A stretch of 64,000 nucleotides of DNA from JADFNB01 sp036397455 (GTDB lineage Bacteria; Gemmatimonadota; Gemmatimonadetes; Gemmatimonadales; GWC2-71-9), in NCBI GenBank assembly GCA_036397455.1, contig DASWIX010000078.1:1-64000 (forward strand). The letters run 5' to 3'. Under the pieces are notes generated by a model. It had not been told where the DNA came from. It made no database searches and worked only from the letters and a program-made list of their open reading frames with translations. Below are positions 43,252 to 52,462 of the stretch, in pieces; the first letter of the stretch is position 1, and every line of letters starts with the position of its first letter. The position numbers and the translations under genes are program-made.

Positions 43252-46200
43252 TCATCGGTTCCCTCCGCGCCCGCCGCCACTCCGGTCCTCGGTCGTGCGA
43301 TAGTCAAACCCGCGGTTGGGATAGCGAGGCGGCGCCGGGACGGTTCGTGGGTCCCGCGCGATCTGTTCGCGCAGGTACGCGACCGCCGCGTCGAGTTGGG
43401 CGTCGGCCCCGTTGAACGTCGCGTGTGGCAGGTTGTCGACGACGATGTCCGGAACGACCCCCCACTGCTCGATGAGCCACTCCCCCTCCGGACCGTACAC
43501 ACCGGTCATCGGCGCGCGTGCCAATCCTCCATCCGTCAGCCGATTGACCGAGCTGAGCCAGATTTCCCCGCCCCAGGTCCGCGCCCCGATCACCGGCCCC
43601 AGCCCCAGCCGGCGAAAGCCATCGGCGAAGGCTTCCCCGTCGGAGGCGGTGTTCTGGTCGACCAGCACCACCATGTGGCCGCGGAACGCGTACTGCATGT
43701 TCCAGGTGGGTTGTCCCACGCGATCCTTGAAGTACATCCACGCCTGCCGCATGAGCTTCTCGAGGATGAAGCTGTCGATGTTGCCGCCGTTGTTGTCGCG
43801 CACGTCGATGATGAGACCCTGCCGGTTGAACACCGGATAGAATTGGCGATACCACTCCGTAAGGTTGCCGCCACCCATGGCGCTCAGATACACGTAGCCG
43901 ATACGGCCGTCACCCTGCTCCTCGACCCGTTGGCGGCGGGAATACACCCAGTCCTCGTACCGGAGCGCGTATTCGTTGGATGCCGGCACGACGATCACGT
44001 CGCGCGACTCGCCGCGTCGTGTGGCGTCGGCGCCGGCGCCGCCGGGTTTGACCGTGATCAGTACCTGGCGGCCGGCCTGGTTACGCAATAACGCGCCAAT
44101 ATCGTTCCGCTCGAGCGTCGCGACGCCGTTCACCGCCACGATGACGTCGCCGTTGTGGACGTCCAGGTCAGGATCGGCCAGGGGCGACTTCTCGTCGGGG
44201 TAGTCGGGGTCGGTCTCGTAGATATGATCGATCCGGTAGCCACCGGCCGCGGGATCACGGAACAGTCGCGCGCCCAGCGTCGGCACGGATACGTTGTCCT
44301 CCCCCGTCCGCGTGTCACCGCCGCGCACGCTGGTGTGCAGCGCCGAGAGTTCCCCGACGACACGTCCGATCAGGTCCGACAGCTCGTCCCGCGTCGTGAC
44401 GCGATCCACCAGCGGCAGGTACTTCCGGAGCGTGGCATCCCAATCGACCCCGTGCATCGAGGGGTCGTAGAAGTAGTCGCGCTCGAGTCGCCACGCGTCG
44501 ATGAAGATCTGGCGCCAGTCCTCGCGTACGTCAATCGGGAACGACCACCCGCTCAGATCGACCCGACTGTCGGCCAGGTCGCTGACTGTCGACGCCTTGG
44601 CGTCGATGACGTGCAGCGCGTTGCCGCGGCGCACGAGAAGCTTGCGGCCGTCGGCCGACAGTTCAGCCGAACGAATGTCGGCCACCATCGTCACCGGCTC
44701 CGGATCGTCATTCCCGATCGTCATGCCCATCAGGTCGGTCTGGGCGTCCGGCCCGGAACCGCGGGAAGCCCAAAACAGTACCTTGTCGTTGACCGACAGG
44801 CCGGAGTAGTTCCCGGGCGGTACCGGGACGCGTTTGACGCGACCCGCCAACCCTTCGGTGTCGATGCGCAGCGTAGGCGCCTGGCGTTCCCGCTCCGCCG
44901 GGTCGCTCCCGGCGGCCGCCGGCGTCACTCCCAATTCGTCCTTGGGACGGAAGGGAGACCGCACGCCGCGTTGTAAGGCGACATGATAGATCTCGATCTG
45001 GCGGTCGAAATACGGTTCCGGTTGACGGGCGCCCCACGGTCCCCCCACCAACGAGCGCAAATTACGGTCGGAGAGGAAGTAGAGAAACGTCCCGCCCGGA
45101 TCCCACGCGACGCTGAAGCTGTTGACCCGGTCGCTCGTCACCGGCACGCGCACGCCATCGGTCAGGCTGAACAGCCTGATCTGCACAAAACTGTTGGGCG
45201 CACGCATGGCGAAGGCCAGCCAGCGGCTATCGGGCGACCACGAAAAGTCGCCGATCCCTTCCTGGTTTTCCGAGACCTTCCGCCGGGTTCCGGCACGCAC
45301 GTCGAGGATCCACAGGTCGTTGTTGTTGTCGTCATAGGCGACATACCGCCCGTTCGGCGACGGCACTCCCGCGAACCGCAACATGGTGCCGTCGTTCGAC
45401 AGGCGGCGGTCGGCTCCCACGCCGTTAGCGGGGATCGCGACGAACTCGAGCTCGCCGGTCTCATCGGACAGGCCGAGCAGCGAGTCGCCGTTGGGCATGA
45501 ACGCCACGTCGCGGAACCGGACGCTGTCCTTGCGCGATGCCCGCACCAGTCTGCCGTCCCCCACCGGTGCGACGAACACCCGCCCGCGCGCGGTCAGCAC
45601 CACGCGCTCGCCGGCGGGGTCGAGGTGCGCGGACGTGAGATAGTCCATCGGATTGGTGACCCACTTCTCGCGCAACTGGTCGAAATCCGACACGAGCGTG
45701 ATGGCCAGTCGTCGGTCGGCGTTGGATGCGACGTCGAACCGCCACAGGTCGGCTCCCAGTTGATACACGATCCGTCCATCGGACAGCGCCGGGTTCTTCA
45801 CGTCCCAACCGCTGTGCCGGGTGTGCTGTCGCAGATCGCCACCGGTGGCGGCCATCGACCAGAGGTTCATCGTTCCGTCGCGGTCCGAAACGAAGTACAC
45901 GCGGCCGTTCCACGTCATGGGGGAGTGGCTTTCGCCGTCGTAGCTCCCGGTCAACTCGACCGCCTCTTCGGCGCCCTGGGCGAAACGCCACACGTCCCGG
46001 GCGGTGCCGCCCGTATAGCGTTTGGTCACGTTGTTGTGGTAAGCGGGGCGCACGAAGTAGAGCGCAGCAGTTCCGTCGAACGCCACCTCGCTGGCGTCGG
46101 CAAGCGGGATCAGGGAACGGGTCCCGTCACGCAGATCGAGTTGCACCAACTGCGGTTTCGGCAATCCATTATAGTGGCGCGTGGTATACACCAGGCGACC

Positions 46201-46560
46201 GTCCGGCGACCAAGCGGTGGCGACCGAGGCGTCGCCCTCGTAGGTCCACCGGGTCGGCACCCCGCCGCCGATCGGCATCGTGTACAGTTCGGCCGGCCCC
46301 TCGTAGCGCGCGGTGAACGCCAGCGTGGTCCCGTCGGGGGAAATGACGGGATTCGTTTCTTCGGCGGCGTGCGTCGTCAACCGGCGCGCGACACCGCCGT
46401 CAGCCGATACGGTCCACAGGTCACCTTCGGCGGCGAAGACGAGGACGTCGCCACGGAGCGCGGGGTAACGATACAGGCCAAGCGCGCCCGACTGCTGGGC
46501 GGCCGCATCGGCGGAGGGAGAGGGAAACGCGAACATGAGAGCGAAGATCAGCAAGCGCAT
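43252..46560 (-). CDS. Tricorn-like S41 protease
   Basis: 1102 residues with a signal peptide ('LLIFALMFAFPSPSADAAAQ'). Two beta-propellers ('ALRGDVLVFAAEGDLWTVSA' and onward, then 'FSWSPDSRWLAFAMRAPNSF') precede the tricorn C1 region, a PDZ domain ('LDVHNGDVIVAVNGVATLER') and the S41 catalytic domain. 'GLIIDVRDNNGGNIDS' forms the oxyanion region, and the nucleophile Ser is in 'QNTASDGEAFADGF'. It should degrade peptides in the periplasm. Size matches tricorn homologues. The start is ATG 46560. The region 46561-46744 beyond it holds nothing recognisable. Confidence 0.93.
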   Translation of the reverse strand: MRLLIFALMFAFPSPSADAAAQQSGALGLYRYPALRGDVLVFAAEGDLWTVSADGGVARRLTTHAAEETNPVISPDGTTLAFTARYEGPAELYTMPIGGGVPTRWTYEGDASVATAWSPDGRLVYTTRHYNGLPKPQLVQLDLRDGTRSLIPLADASEVAFDGTAALYFVRPAYHNNVTKRYTGGTARDVWRFAQGAEEAVELTGSYDGESHSPMTWNGRVYFVSDRDGTMNLWSMAATGGDLRQHTRHSGWDVKNPALSDGRIVYQLGADLWRFDVASNADRRLAITLVSDFDQLREKWVTNPMDYLTSAHLDPAGERVVLTARGRVFVAPVGDGRLVRASRKDSVRFRDVAFMPNGDSLLGLSDETGELEFVAIPANGVGADRRLSNDGTMLRFAGVPSPNGRYVAYDDNNNDLWILDVRAGTRRKVSENQEGIGDFSWSPDSRWLAFAMRAPNSFVQIRLFSLTDGVRVPVTSDRVNSFSVAWDPGGTFLYFLSDRNLRSLVGGPWGARQPEPYFDRQIEIYHVALQRGVRSPFRPKDELGVTPAAAGSDPAERERQAPTLRIDTEGLAGRVKRVPVPPGNYSGLSVNDKVLFWASRGSGPDAQTDLMGMTIGNDDPEPVTMVADIRSAELSADGRKLLVRRGNALHVIDAKASTVSDLADSRVDLSGWSFPIDVREDWRQIFIDAWRLERDYFYDPSMHGVDWDATLRKYLPLVDRVTTRDELSDLIGRVVGELSALHTSVRGGDTRTGEDNVSVPTLGARLFRDPAAGGYRIDHIYETDPDYPDEKSPLADPDLDVHNGDVIVAVNGVATLERNDIGALLRNQAGRQVLITVKPGGAGADATRRGESRDVIVVPASNEYALRYEDWVYSRRQRVEEQGDGRIGYVYLSAMGGGNLTEWYRQFYPVFNRQGLIIDVRDNNGGNIDSFILEKLMRQAWMYFKDRVGQPTWNMQYAFRGHMVVLVDQNTASDGEAFADGFRRLGLGPVIGARTWGGEIWLSSVNRLTDGGLARAPMTGVYGPEGEWLIEQWGVVPDIVVDNLPHATFNGADAQLDAAVAYLREQIARDPRTVPAPPRYPNRGFDYRTTEDRSGGGRGGNR

Positions 46561-46744
46561 GGTGCGGCCTCGGTCGTGGGACTGGTCCTGTAGCTCGGGC
46601 GCGGGCGAGGGGTCACTCGCTCACGGGACGGAAAACATGTCGCGCGGGAGCGGTCGGCGCGAGGGGGTGCCCGGGTCACACGCGTGGCAACGTCGGATCA
46701 AACACGAGCGCGACAATCGTCAATACGATGCGGCATCGACGCGG

Positions 46745-47779
46745 TTATGGTTTGCCCCGGGCCGGGACTGGCGACTTCACCCGTTGGCGCCAGGCCTCGA
46801 CCGGCCGGCGCGCTTCGCGAGATCGGCTCCACCAGTCGGTCAAGCGCGCGACTCCGTCCTCCAATGGCACGCGCGGCGCGAACCCGAACGCCTTACTCGC
46901 CTTGCTATGGGGATAGTAGGCCGGGTGGACCAGTGACAAGGACATCTGTCGGCCGGTGGCGGCACGATACAACCGGTCGACCCCCGCCCGCACGGCGCGA
47001 TCGAGGGGCGCCGGCAACTTGAGCACCCGCCGACCCACAACCCGACCAAGGGCGCGGACGAACTCATTCAGCTTGACCATCTCGTGACCGACGTGAAAGA
47101 CCTCGTCGGCGGCCGCCTCGGACTCGGCGGCTTGCAACATCGCTTCGACCAGATCGTCGATCCAGATGACGTCGATCGGGAAGTCCCCAATCGCGATGGG
47201 CATCCGCCGCAGCATGCGCTCCCACTGATGGAACCAGGGGCCGGAGCCGGGCCCGTACACGTTCGTGGGGCGGATAATGGTATAGCGGAGCCCACCGGAG
47301 GTAGCCAGCGCGCGGACCCGGAGTTCCCCCTCGTACTTGGTGCGTCCATAGGCGTTGAGCCGCTCGACATGTTCCGGCGCGATCGCTTCCGAGATCCACG
47401 GATCCGATCGGCGCGTGGCCGCGAAGACGGAAATCGAGCTGACGTACACGAATCGTCGGACGCCGCATTCGAGCGCCGCTCGTCCGAGCCGTTCGGTACC
47501 CAGGACGTTGACGGCGCGGCTGCGTGCCGCGTCGCGCCGTCCCATCGTGGCCGCGCAGTGGTGGACCGTGTCGGCACCTCGAACCAACCGGCGCAGCGCT
47601 TCCGTGTCGTCGAGGTCGCCGCGGACGATCTCGCAGCCTCGGTCGGCCAAGCGCTCGGCGCGCGCGTCACCGGGGCGGAACAGGGCGCGCACCCGAACGT
47701 GCGGGAGGAGGCGCGCCACCAGCGCGCCACCCACGAACCCGCTCGCGCCGGTCACGGCGACGGTCTGCTGCGGTCTCAT
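46745..47779 (-). CDS. NAD-dependent epimerase/dehydratase (extended SDR)
   Basis: 344 residues. NAD-binding 'VTGASGFVGGALVARLL' at the N-terminus, a Ser in 'FVYVSSISVFAA', and the Tyr/Lys pair in 'AYGRTKYEGE'. 'IIRPTNVYGPG' is the usual downstream stretch of sugar-epimerase-like or 3-beta-HSD-like SDRs. The start overlaps the preceding oxidase gene by 4 bp (ATGA). Together with that gene and a VTT-type membrane protein it forms a three-gene operon. A sugar-nucleotide, sterol-like or lipid substrate are all possible. Confidence 0.88.
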   Translation of the reverse strand: MRPQQTVAVTGASGFVGGALVARLLPHVRVRALFRPGDARAERLADRGCEIVRGDLDDTEALRRLVRGADTVHHCAATMGRRDAARSRAVNVLGTERLGRAALECGVRRFVYVSSISVFAATRRSDPWISEAIAPEHVERLNAYGRTKYEGELRVRALATSGGLRYTIIRPTNVYGPGSGPWFHQWERMLRRMPIAIGDFPIDVIWIDDLVEAMLQAAESEAAADEVFHVGHEMVKLNEFVRALGRVVGRRVLKLPAPLDRAVRAGVDRLYRAATGRQMSLSLVHPAYYPHSKASKAFGFAPRVPLEDGVARLTDWWSRSREARRPVEAWRQRVKSPVPARGKP

Positions 47780-49032
47780 AACCCGAACCTCCGCGTGAAT
47801 TGGTTGGCAAACATCCCGTCAGGATCGAGCGAGGCCCGCGCGCTGCCGAACGCATCCCAACGGGGATACTGGCGGCGCAGGTACACGGGACGGAGGGCCA
47901 TGTGTTTGCCCCAGTGACAGCGGGCATCGAGGTCGCCTACGACATCCTCAAGCGCCGACTCGAAGGCATCGTTTCGCCGATAAAACAGATCCATCCAGAA
48001 CGATGCGCGCCCGTAGCACGGACTCAACGAAAAACCGTCGGCGGCCGACGCGCGCAACCCGACTGGGTTCACGAGCGTATGACGGTGATCGGCGAGGAAG
48101 GCGTCGAGCCGTCCCAACGTCTCGGCGGCACGCTCGCTGGGGATCGCCACCTCCGCGGCTTGCCAATCGTCGCTCAAGCGCCGCAACATCTGCACGCGCT
48201 TGGATCCGCCCGCGATCGGGGTAAGGATACGGTCCCACGAGTCCACGGCGGTGGCCGTGAACCATCGGTTCCGCAGCACGTTGACGCCGAGATGCGTGGA
48301 CATCTTGTTCGCCAGAAACGTGGCGGGACAAAACCGCTCGCGGCGGCGGACCGCCCGAACCGGCCGCGGCGCGCGATCCGCCGCGAACGTGACGACACGG
48401 CGCGCACTCGGAAACCACACAGCCGCGTAGAACTCGTGCGCCCGCTGCGCGGTGGCGAGTTGCATCACGTACCGTTCGAACGGCTCCACCCGCATCACCA
48501 TTTCGAGGTAGAATCGTGCCTCGCACCTGCATGTGACCGTCGAAATCACACCGAACGTGCCGAACGAGACCGCGACGTGCTGAAACAGGGGATCACCGCG
48601 GCGCAGTTCGAGGATCTGACCGCCCGCCGTCACGATGCGCATCGACTCCACTGAACTCGCGAAGATCCCGTGGGCCGCCGAGCCACCGTGAGTGCCACTC
48701 GACAGCGCACCCGCCACGGTCGCGCCGGCCCACTCGCCGTTGGTCGGCAACGCCAGCCCCTGCGCAGCGAGCGCGGCGTTGAGAGTTCCGACCGTCGTTC
48801 CGGCCTGGACGGTCACATACTCACCGTCCACCGAGAGCACACGATTGTACCGTTCGAACGAAAGCGACGTGCCCGCGGTCTTGTAACAAGCGTTCTTCGA
48901 TCCTGCCGCTCCCACCGGCCGCACGCTCTCGCCACGATCCTTCGCCGCCAGGACCGCCGCCACGATGTCCAGTTCGGATTCGACCACAACGTGCCGCAAT
49001 GGGCGTTCCATTACTTCGGGGTTCATGATCAC
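47776..49032 (-). CDS. FAD-linked oxidase, aldono-lactone oxidase-like
   Basis: 418 residues. A PCMH-type FAD-binding domain ('VQAGTTVGTLNAALAAQGLA', 'WAGATVAGALSSGTHGGSAA') is followed by an ALO-type C-terminal domain with 'HWGKHMALRPVYLRRQYPRW' and 'ARASLDPDGMFANQF'. This resembles D-arabinono-1,4-lactone and L-gulonolactone oxidases. The position of the FAD-bonding His (G-S-G-H-S in relatives) reads 'GAAGSKNACY', so covalent flavin attachment there is unlikely. It sits between the VTT and SDR genes with a 12-bp gap and a 4-bp overlap. Confidence 0.85.
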   Translation of the reverse strand: MIMNPEVMERPLRHVVVESELDIVAAVLAAKDRGESVRPVGAAGSKNACYKTAGTSLSFERYNRVLSVDGEYVTVQAGTTVGTLNAALAAQGLALPTNGEWAGATVAGALSSGTHGGSAAHGIFASSVESMRIVTAGGQILELRRGDPLFQHVAVSFGTFGVISTVTCRCEARFYLEMVMRVEPFERYVMQLATAQRAHEFYAAVWFPSARRVVTFAADRAPRPVRAVRRRERFCPATFLANKMSTHLGVNVLRNRWFTATAVDSWDRILTPIAGGSKRVQMLRRLSDDWQAAEVAIPSERAAETLGRLDAFLADHRHTLVNPVGLRASAADGFSLSPCYGRASFWMDLFYRRNDAFESALEDVVGDLDARCHWGKHMALRPVYLRRQYPRWDAFGSARASLDPDGMFANQFTRRFGL

Positions 49033-49044
49033 GGTCGCCTCCGG

Positions 49045-49776
49045 TCAACGGCTCCCCAGCGGGCTCACGGCGCTCGCGGGGTGCAATGGCGTTGGGGTGG
49101 AGGACGACAACGCGGGCGTCGAGCGGGTCCGGCCGGCCCTCCATTGGGCGAGTGCCCACGCTCCGGTGGCGAAGACCATCGAACCCACCGTCAGACCGAT
49201 CAACCATGAGGTCGGAATCGCGAGTGGCGTCCCCAGAGCAGCGATGAACCACAAGCGCGGGAAGCGACCGAGCGCCGTCGCGGTGAGATGGCGCGCCACC
49301 GAGTAGCCCGACAGCGCGGACAACAGCCGCGCCATCCAGAACGGGACCGGGCCAAGCGCACAGAAGACGATCACGGCGAACGGCATGCGCTGGTACCACG
49401 CTGTGAGCCGCGTGCCGAACTGACTGTCACGCACGCGGCGGACGGCATGCATCTCTCCCGCTCGCGCGTAGAGGTGGTAGTTGATCCACTCCACGAACAC
49501 CGTCGCCATGGTGCCGAGCAGGCCGATCAGCAGGGGCGGAAAGAATCGACCGTACAGCATCAGTGCCGGTTCGTAGCCGCCGTTGAGCACCGGCGAGTGC
49601 GGTCCGTTGGTCCAAACCGTATACAGCACGAACGGTGCGAGCTGGGCGATGGCGGGAACGAGTAACGCACCGACCAGGGCCACGGCAGCGAGGACACCCG
49701 AAACCCGGAGCATCAGGTCGTCGGTGGGTGTGCCGCGGTGGCGCGTCAGAACATCAGCACAGCGGGCAAGGGACAT
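49045..49776 (-). CDS. VTT/DedA-like membrane protein
   Basis: 243 residues with four to five hydrophobic helices: 'VAALVGALLVPAIA'-type helix 1 ('LRVSGVLAAVALVGALLVP'), 'FFPPLLIGLLGTMATVFVEW', 'MPFAVIVFCALGPVPFWMAR' and 'IPTSWLIGLTVGSMVFATGA'. 'SGYSVARHLTATALGRFPRL' resembles the conserved G-R-x-P-R core of VTT/DedA (SNARE-associated) proteins. A polar, disordered C-terminal tail follows. It is the first gene of the operon with the oxidase and SDR genes and may be a lipid-handling membrane factor. Confidence 0.6.
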   Translation of the reverse strand: MSLARCADVLTRHRGTPTDDLMLRVSGVLAAVALVGALLVPAIAQLAPFVLYTVWTNGPHSPVLNGGYEPALMLYGRFFPPLLIGLLGTMATVFVEWINYHLYARAGEMHAVRRVRDSQFGTRLTAWYQRMPFAVIVFCALGPVPFWMARLLSALSGYSVARHLTATALGRFPRLWFIAALGTPLAIPTSWLIGLTVGSMVFATGAWALAQWRAGRTRSTPALSSSTPTPLHPASAVSPLGSR

Positions 49777-49880
49777 CGGGCCTCCCGGGCTTCGCCGCGT
49801 TCATCGCGGCGTACGGGCACACGATGCCCGGGATCCGTTGCCCGCCTATGTCATTGGGTGTGACCCGACTGTTCCCCGCC

Positions 49881-49913
49881 GGGGAAACGGGGGGGTGGGG
49901 GGGGCTGGGGGGG
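49881..49913 (+). other. G-tract cluster with G-quadruplex potential
   Basis: Four G-runs follow one another on the plus strand: GGGG (49881-49884), G7 (49889-49895), G8 (49897-49904) and G7 (49907-49913), with loops AAAC, T and CT. They lie in the 193-bp gap between the VTT gene start and the MBL-fold gene end. Nothing else is recognisable in that gap. Confidence 0.7.
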
Positions 49914-49969
49914 CAACTGTTCCGGGCGCACGGCCCCGCCGGGGCGCACGGCCGAGTGCCCCAGCTATC

Positions 49970-50935
49970 CTACCAGCCCAATTCCCGGTACCACGCGCCA
50001 AACGCCCGTGCAAAGTAGGCAGGATTGAACAGCATCCATTCGCCGAGGGATTCGGGCAGCGTGAATGCCGTGCCCCCGTCCTCGGCGCTGGCACCCGACT
50101 CGTGGGCGCGGCGTGCACCCTGTTCCACCAGGTCGAGCACCGCAAGGTAGCGGTCGAGATCCACCCCGGCGCCCAACGCGCCGTGTCCCGGGACATACAC
50201 GGTCGCGCGATCTCGCCGTAGCGCGCGCACCGACGCCGAGAGTTGGGTCGGAATGGCGTCGACATAGTTGGGGAACATCGCGTTCCAGTAGAGGTCGCCG
50301 CAGAACACGACACTCGGGTCATCGATCTCGAGCGAGATGTCACTGTCGGTGTGGCCGCTACGCGGGACGATCCGGACCGTGCGACCGCCCAAGTCGAGCG
50401 TGGTGGGTTCCGTTGGCGACAGGAACTCGACTTCTCGCAAGGCGGCGCTACGCGCGTCGTCGGGCGGGCGATTGCGCTCGAATACCTGGTCGCGTGTCAC
50501 CTCGGTCGCCCGTATGGCCGGCCTGTCGGTGCCCGCCAGGTACCCGGCCGTGCCGTTCGCGTGGTCGGCATGGTAGTGGGTGAGCGCCACGTGGGTGGGC
50601 CACCGCCCGGTCAGCTCGCGCGCTTTGCCGGCAAGCCACTCGGCACCTCGCGGTCGATAGAATCCTTCAATCGCCAGCACACCGGTTCTGCCCGCGATGA
50701 TACCGCCATTGGAGAGCGTCGTGTTATCGCCATTCAATGGAGTGGAGATAAGCGCCCAGATGTTCTCGGCCACCCGCTCCAGGTTGCCAAACGGCTCTTG
50801 CGCAACGACCTGGCCGCGCGGCGTATGGGCCCACCAATCGCGACGCGCGCGCGGCATCGCCGCGGCCATGATCGCCAGGTGAGCGCCACAGGAAGCCGAG
50901 CGACCGAGAAAGTCGCGACGCGTGATGTCAGCCAT
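49970..50935 (-). CDS. Exported MBL-fold metallo-hydrolase with Tat-like signal
   Basis: 321 residues. The N-terminus 'MADITRRDFLGRSAS' is a Tat motif (R-R-D-F-L). The zinc motif is 'LTHYHADHANGTAGYL', with further ligands in 'VPRSGHTDSD', 'FCGDLYWNAMFP' and 'VPGHGALG'. The arrangement suits the periplasmic MBL group related to SoxH and quinoprotein relay enzymes. A conserved Cys lies in 'CGDL'. Substrate unknown. Start ATG 50935. The 136-bp gap to the next gene has no clear feature. Confidence 0.88.
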   Translation of the reverse strand: MADITRRDFLGRSASCGAHLAIMAAAMPRARRDWWAHTPRGQVVAQEPFGNLERVAENIWALISTPLNGDNTTLSNGGIIAGRTGVLAIEGFYRPRGAEWLAGKARELTGRWPTHVALTHYHADHANGTAGYLAGTDRPAIRATEVTRDQVFERNRPPDDARSAALREVEFLSPTEPTTLDLGGRTVRIVPRSGHTDSDISLEIDDPSVVFCGDLYWNAMFPNYVDAIPTQLSASVRALRRDRATVYVPGHGALGAGVDLDRYLAVLDLVEQGARRAHESGASAEDGGTAFTLPESLGEWMLFNPAYFARAFGAWYRELGW

Positions 50936-51071
50936 GGACTTCGCCCTCGCGGAAGCAACGGTTCAGGGATGGGCGGTCATCGCCCGAAACATGGAAGGTG
51001 TTCACCTGACGCGCGAGGCTCGCGGCATGGCAGCCCACGAGCCCCGGCTGTGGCAGGCGGCTGTTTTCGGC

Positions 51072-51629
51072 TCACGGCCAGCGCCAGCCGAACATCCCGG
51101 CGGTCAGCAGCGCATATACCAGCGAGTCGAACAGGGACCGCATCGTCGATCCCCAGTTACGACCCCACCAGATCGCGTCCTGGACAAGGGCCAGGCCATA
51201 TCCCGCGAACGCGACGGTACCCACCACCCGAAAGACCTTCAGGTAGTCGGTGCCGGGTGCCAGGGTGCGCGACGCGAGATACCCCGCGAACAATCCCACC
51301 ACCAGACAGTACACGAACCACATGGTCAGTTGTTTCCCCATGTTGAACGGGCCATTGCGGTAGACCGTCATGAACGCCACCGGTCCCTGGCTCAGCTTCC
51401 CGACGAACTCGGGTGAGCCCATTTCCTTGGCGTCGGCCGCACGCGGCATCGTGTAGTCGCCGGGCGGGATGTTGAACGGCCTGAGCGCGTCCATGACTTC
51501 CGCCTCCTTGGGGAGGCCTCGGACGTCCGCGCGGTGATAGGTGAATACCATGTGGATGATCGAACTCGCGACGAACACGGCGACAGCGGACAGCAGAATC
51601 GGTAGCCAGAGTGCGGTCAGCGAGACCAT
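51072..51629 (-). CDS. Conserved membrane protein of unknown function
   Basis: 185 residues. Helix 1 is 'LWLPILLSAVAVFVASSIIH', followed by a polar stretch ('NIPPGDYTMPRAADAKEMGS'), then three more helices including 'MWFVYCLVVGLFAGYLASRT' and 'RVVGTVAFAGYGLALVQDAI'. The 'P-P-G-D-Y-x-M-P' segment is shared by a family of small bacterial membrane proteins I cannot name. ATG 51629 is used because the preceding 20 codons carry no signal. No operon partner overlaps. Confidence 0.7.
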   Translation of the reverse strand: MVSLTALWLPILLSAVAVFVASSIIHMVFTYHRADVRGLPKEAEVMDALRPFNIPPGDYTMPRAADAKEMGSPEFVGKLSQGPVAFMTVYRNGPFNMGKQLTMWFVYCLVVGLFAGYLASRTLAPGTDYLKVFRVVGTVAFAGYGLALVQDAIWWGRNWGSTMRSLFDSLVYALLTAGMFGWRWP

Positions 51630-51711
51630 GGTGGCTCCTCCGGAGGATGGGGGGTCGGGCAAGCTGCAACCTCGGAACGGGTTCGTCAATATGTGGCGAG
51701 GCTGGATTGTC

Positions 51712-51803
51712 TTTTCACCGCGGAGGCGGGAGGTCGCAGAGGGAATTCAGCAACGCGGCCCGGGCGGTGTAGAACTGCACGCCCACGGCGTTCTCTGCGG
51801 TGA
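51712..51803. repeat. 'ACCGCAGAGG' repeats 3' of the GxxExxY gene
   Basis: TTTTCACCGCGGAGGCGGGA (51712 on), then GGTCGCAGAGGG, and an inverted unit TTCTCTGCGGTGA at 51791-51803, ending one base before the GxxExxY stop codon. The same family as 18220-18328 and 52221-52352. Confidence 0.75.
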
Positions 51804-51804
51804 C

Positions 51805-52188
51805 TCACTCCCGAAGCTCGTTCACCAACCGCCGAAGCCCCATCCTCAGCTGCAGGACATTGAAGTTGATCAGCAACCCAGCGTGAAGACCGGAAAGCCT
51901 CAGGTACGTCAGGAGCTGGGCCTCGTGGACCGGTTCGAACCGGGCCACCGATTTCAGCTCGACGATCACCTCCCCTTCCACGAGCAAGTCGATCCGGTAG
52001 CCGCAATCGACCTGGTAACCCTTGTAAATGACCGGCAACTCCTTCTGTCGTTCGACGAACAGGTTGTGCCCGACCAGTTCGCGCACCAGGCACGCTTCGT
52101 AGGTCGACTCCAGGAGCCCGGGGCCCAGTTCGCGGTGGACCTCGATCGCCGCCCCGATAATCGTCTCGGTAACCTCATTCACCTTCAT
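51805..52188 (-). CDS. GxxExxY protein
   Basis: 127-residue GxxExxY-family protein, intact. The name motif is 'HRELGPGLLESTYEACL'. A PD-(D/E)XK-like core follows: 'CGYRIDLLVEGEVIVELKSV' holds the Asp and the E-x-K, and 'HEAQLLTYLRLSGLHAGLLI' the conserved Q-x3-Y. This suggests nuclease ancestry, but the cellular role of the family is unknown. The gene sits alone between arrays of short repeats on both sides. Such an arrangement recurs for this family and hints at movement as a unit. Confidence 0.92.
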   Translation of the reverse strand: MKVNEVTETIIGAAIEVHRELGPGLLESTYEACLVRELVGHNLFVERQKELPVIYKGYQVDCGYRIDLLVEGEVIVELKSVARFEPVHEAQLLTYLRLSGLHAGLLINFNVLQLRMGLRRLVNELRE

Positions 52189-52220
52189 GGCACTGCCACC
52201 CCTTCTCGGTCATCACGCTG

Positions 52221-52352
52221 CCTCCTCTGCGCCCTCTGCGGTGATCTCACGGAAGCCAGCCACGATTACGCGCCGCTGAGGACGCAGAGATCGCAGAGGA
52301 CATCCCGGCACATTCAGACCCCTCTGCGTCCTCCGCGCCCTCGACGGGGAAA
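52221..52352. repeat. 'ACCGCAGAGG' repeats 5' of the GxxExxY gene
   Basis: Three units: CCTCTGCGCCCTCTGCGG (52224 on, inverted), CGCTGAGGACGCAGAGATCG (52274 on, direct), and CCTCTGCGTCCTCCGCGCCC (52321 on, inverted). The rest of the 274-bp gap up to 52462 contains nothing else I can recognise. Confidence 0.75.
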
Positions 52353-52462
52353 CTTGAGGTGCTCCGGCCGGCAACGGCTCATGATTCTCGCTCCGCCCCC
52401 GTCAAAATCCCGCACACGGCAGAGTCCCTCCGGAGAACCAGCGAACGCACTAACTTCCATCC

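Noticed and set aside
44983..46593. 536-codon plus-strand frame
   Set aside because: Shadow of the tricorn-like protease gene.
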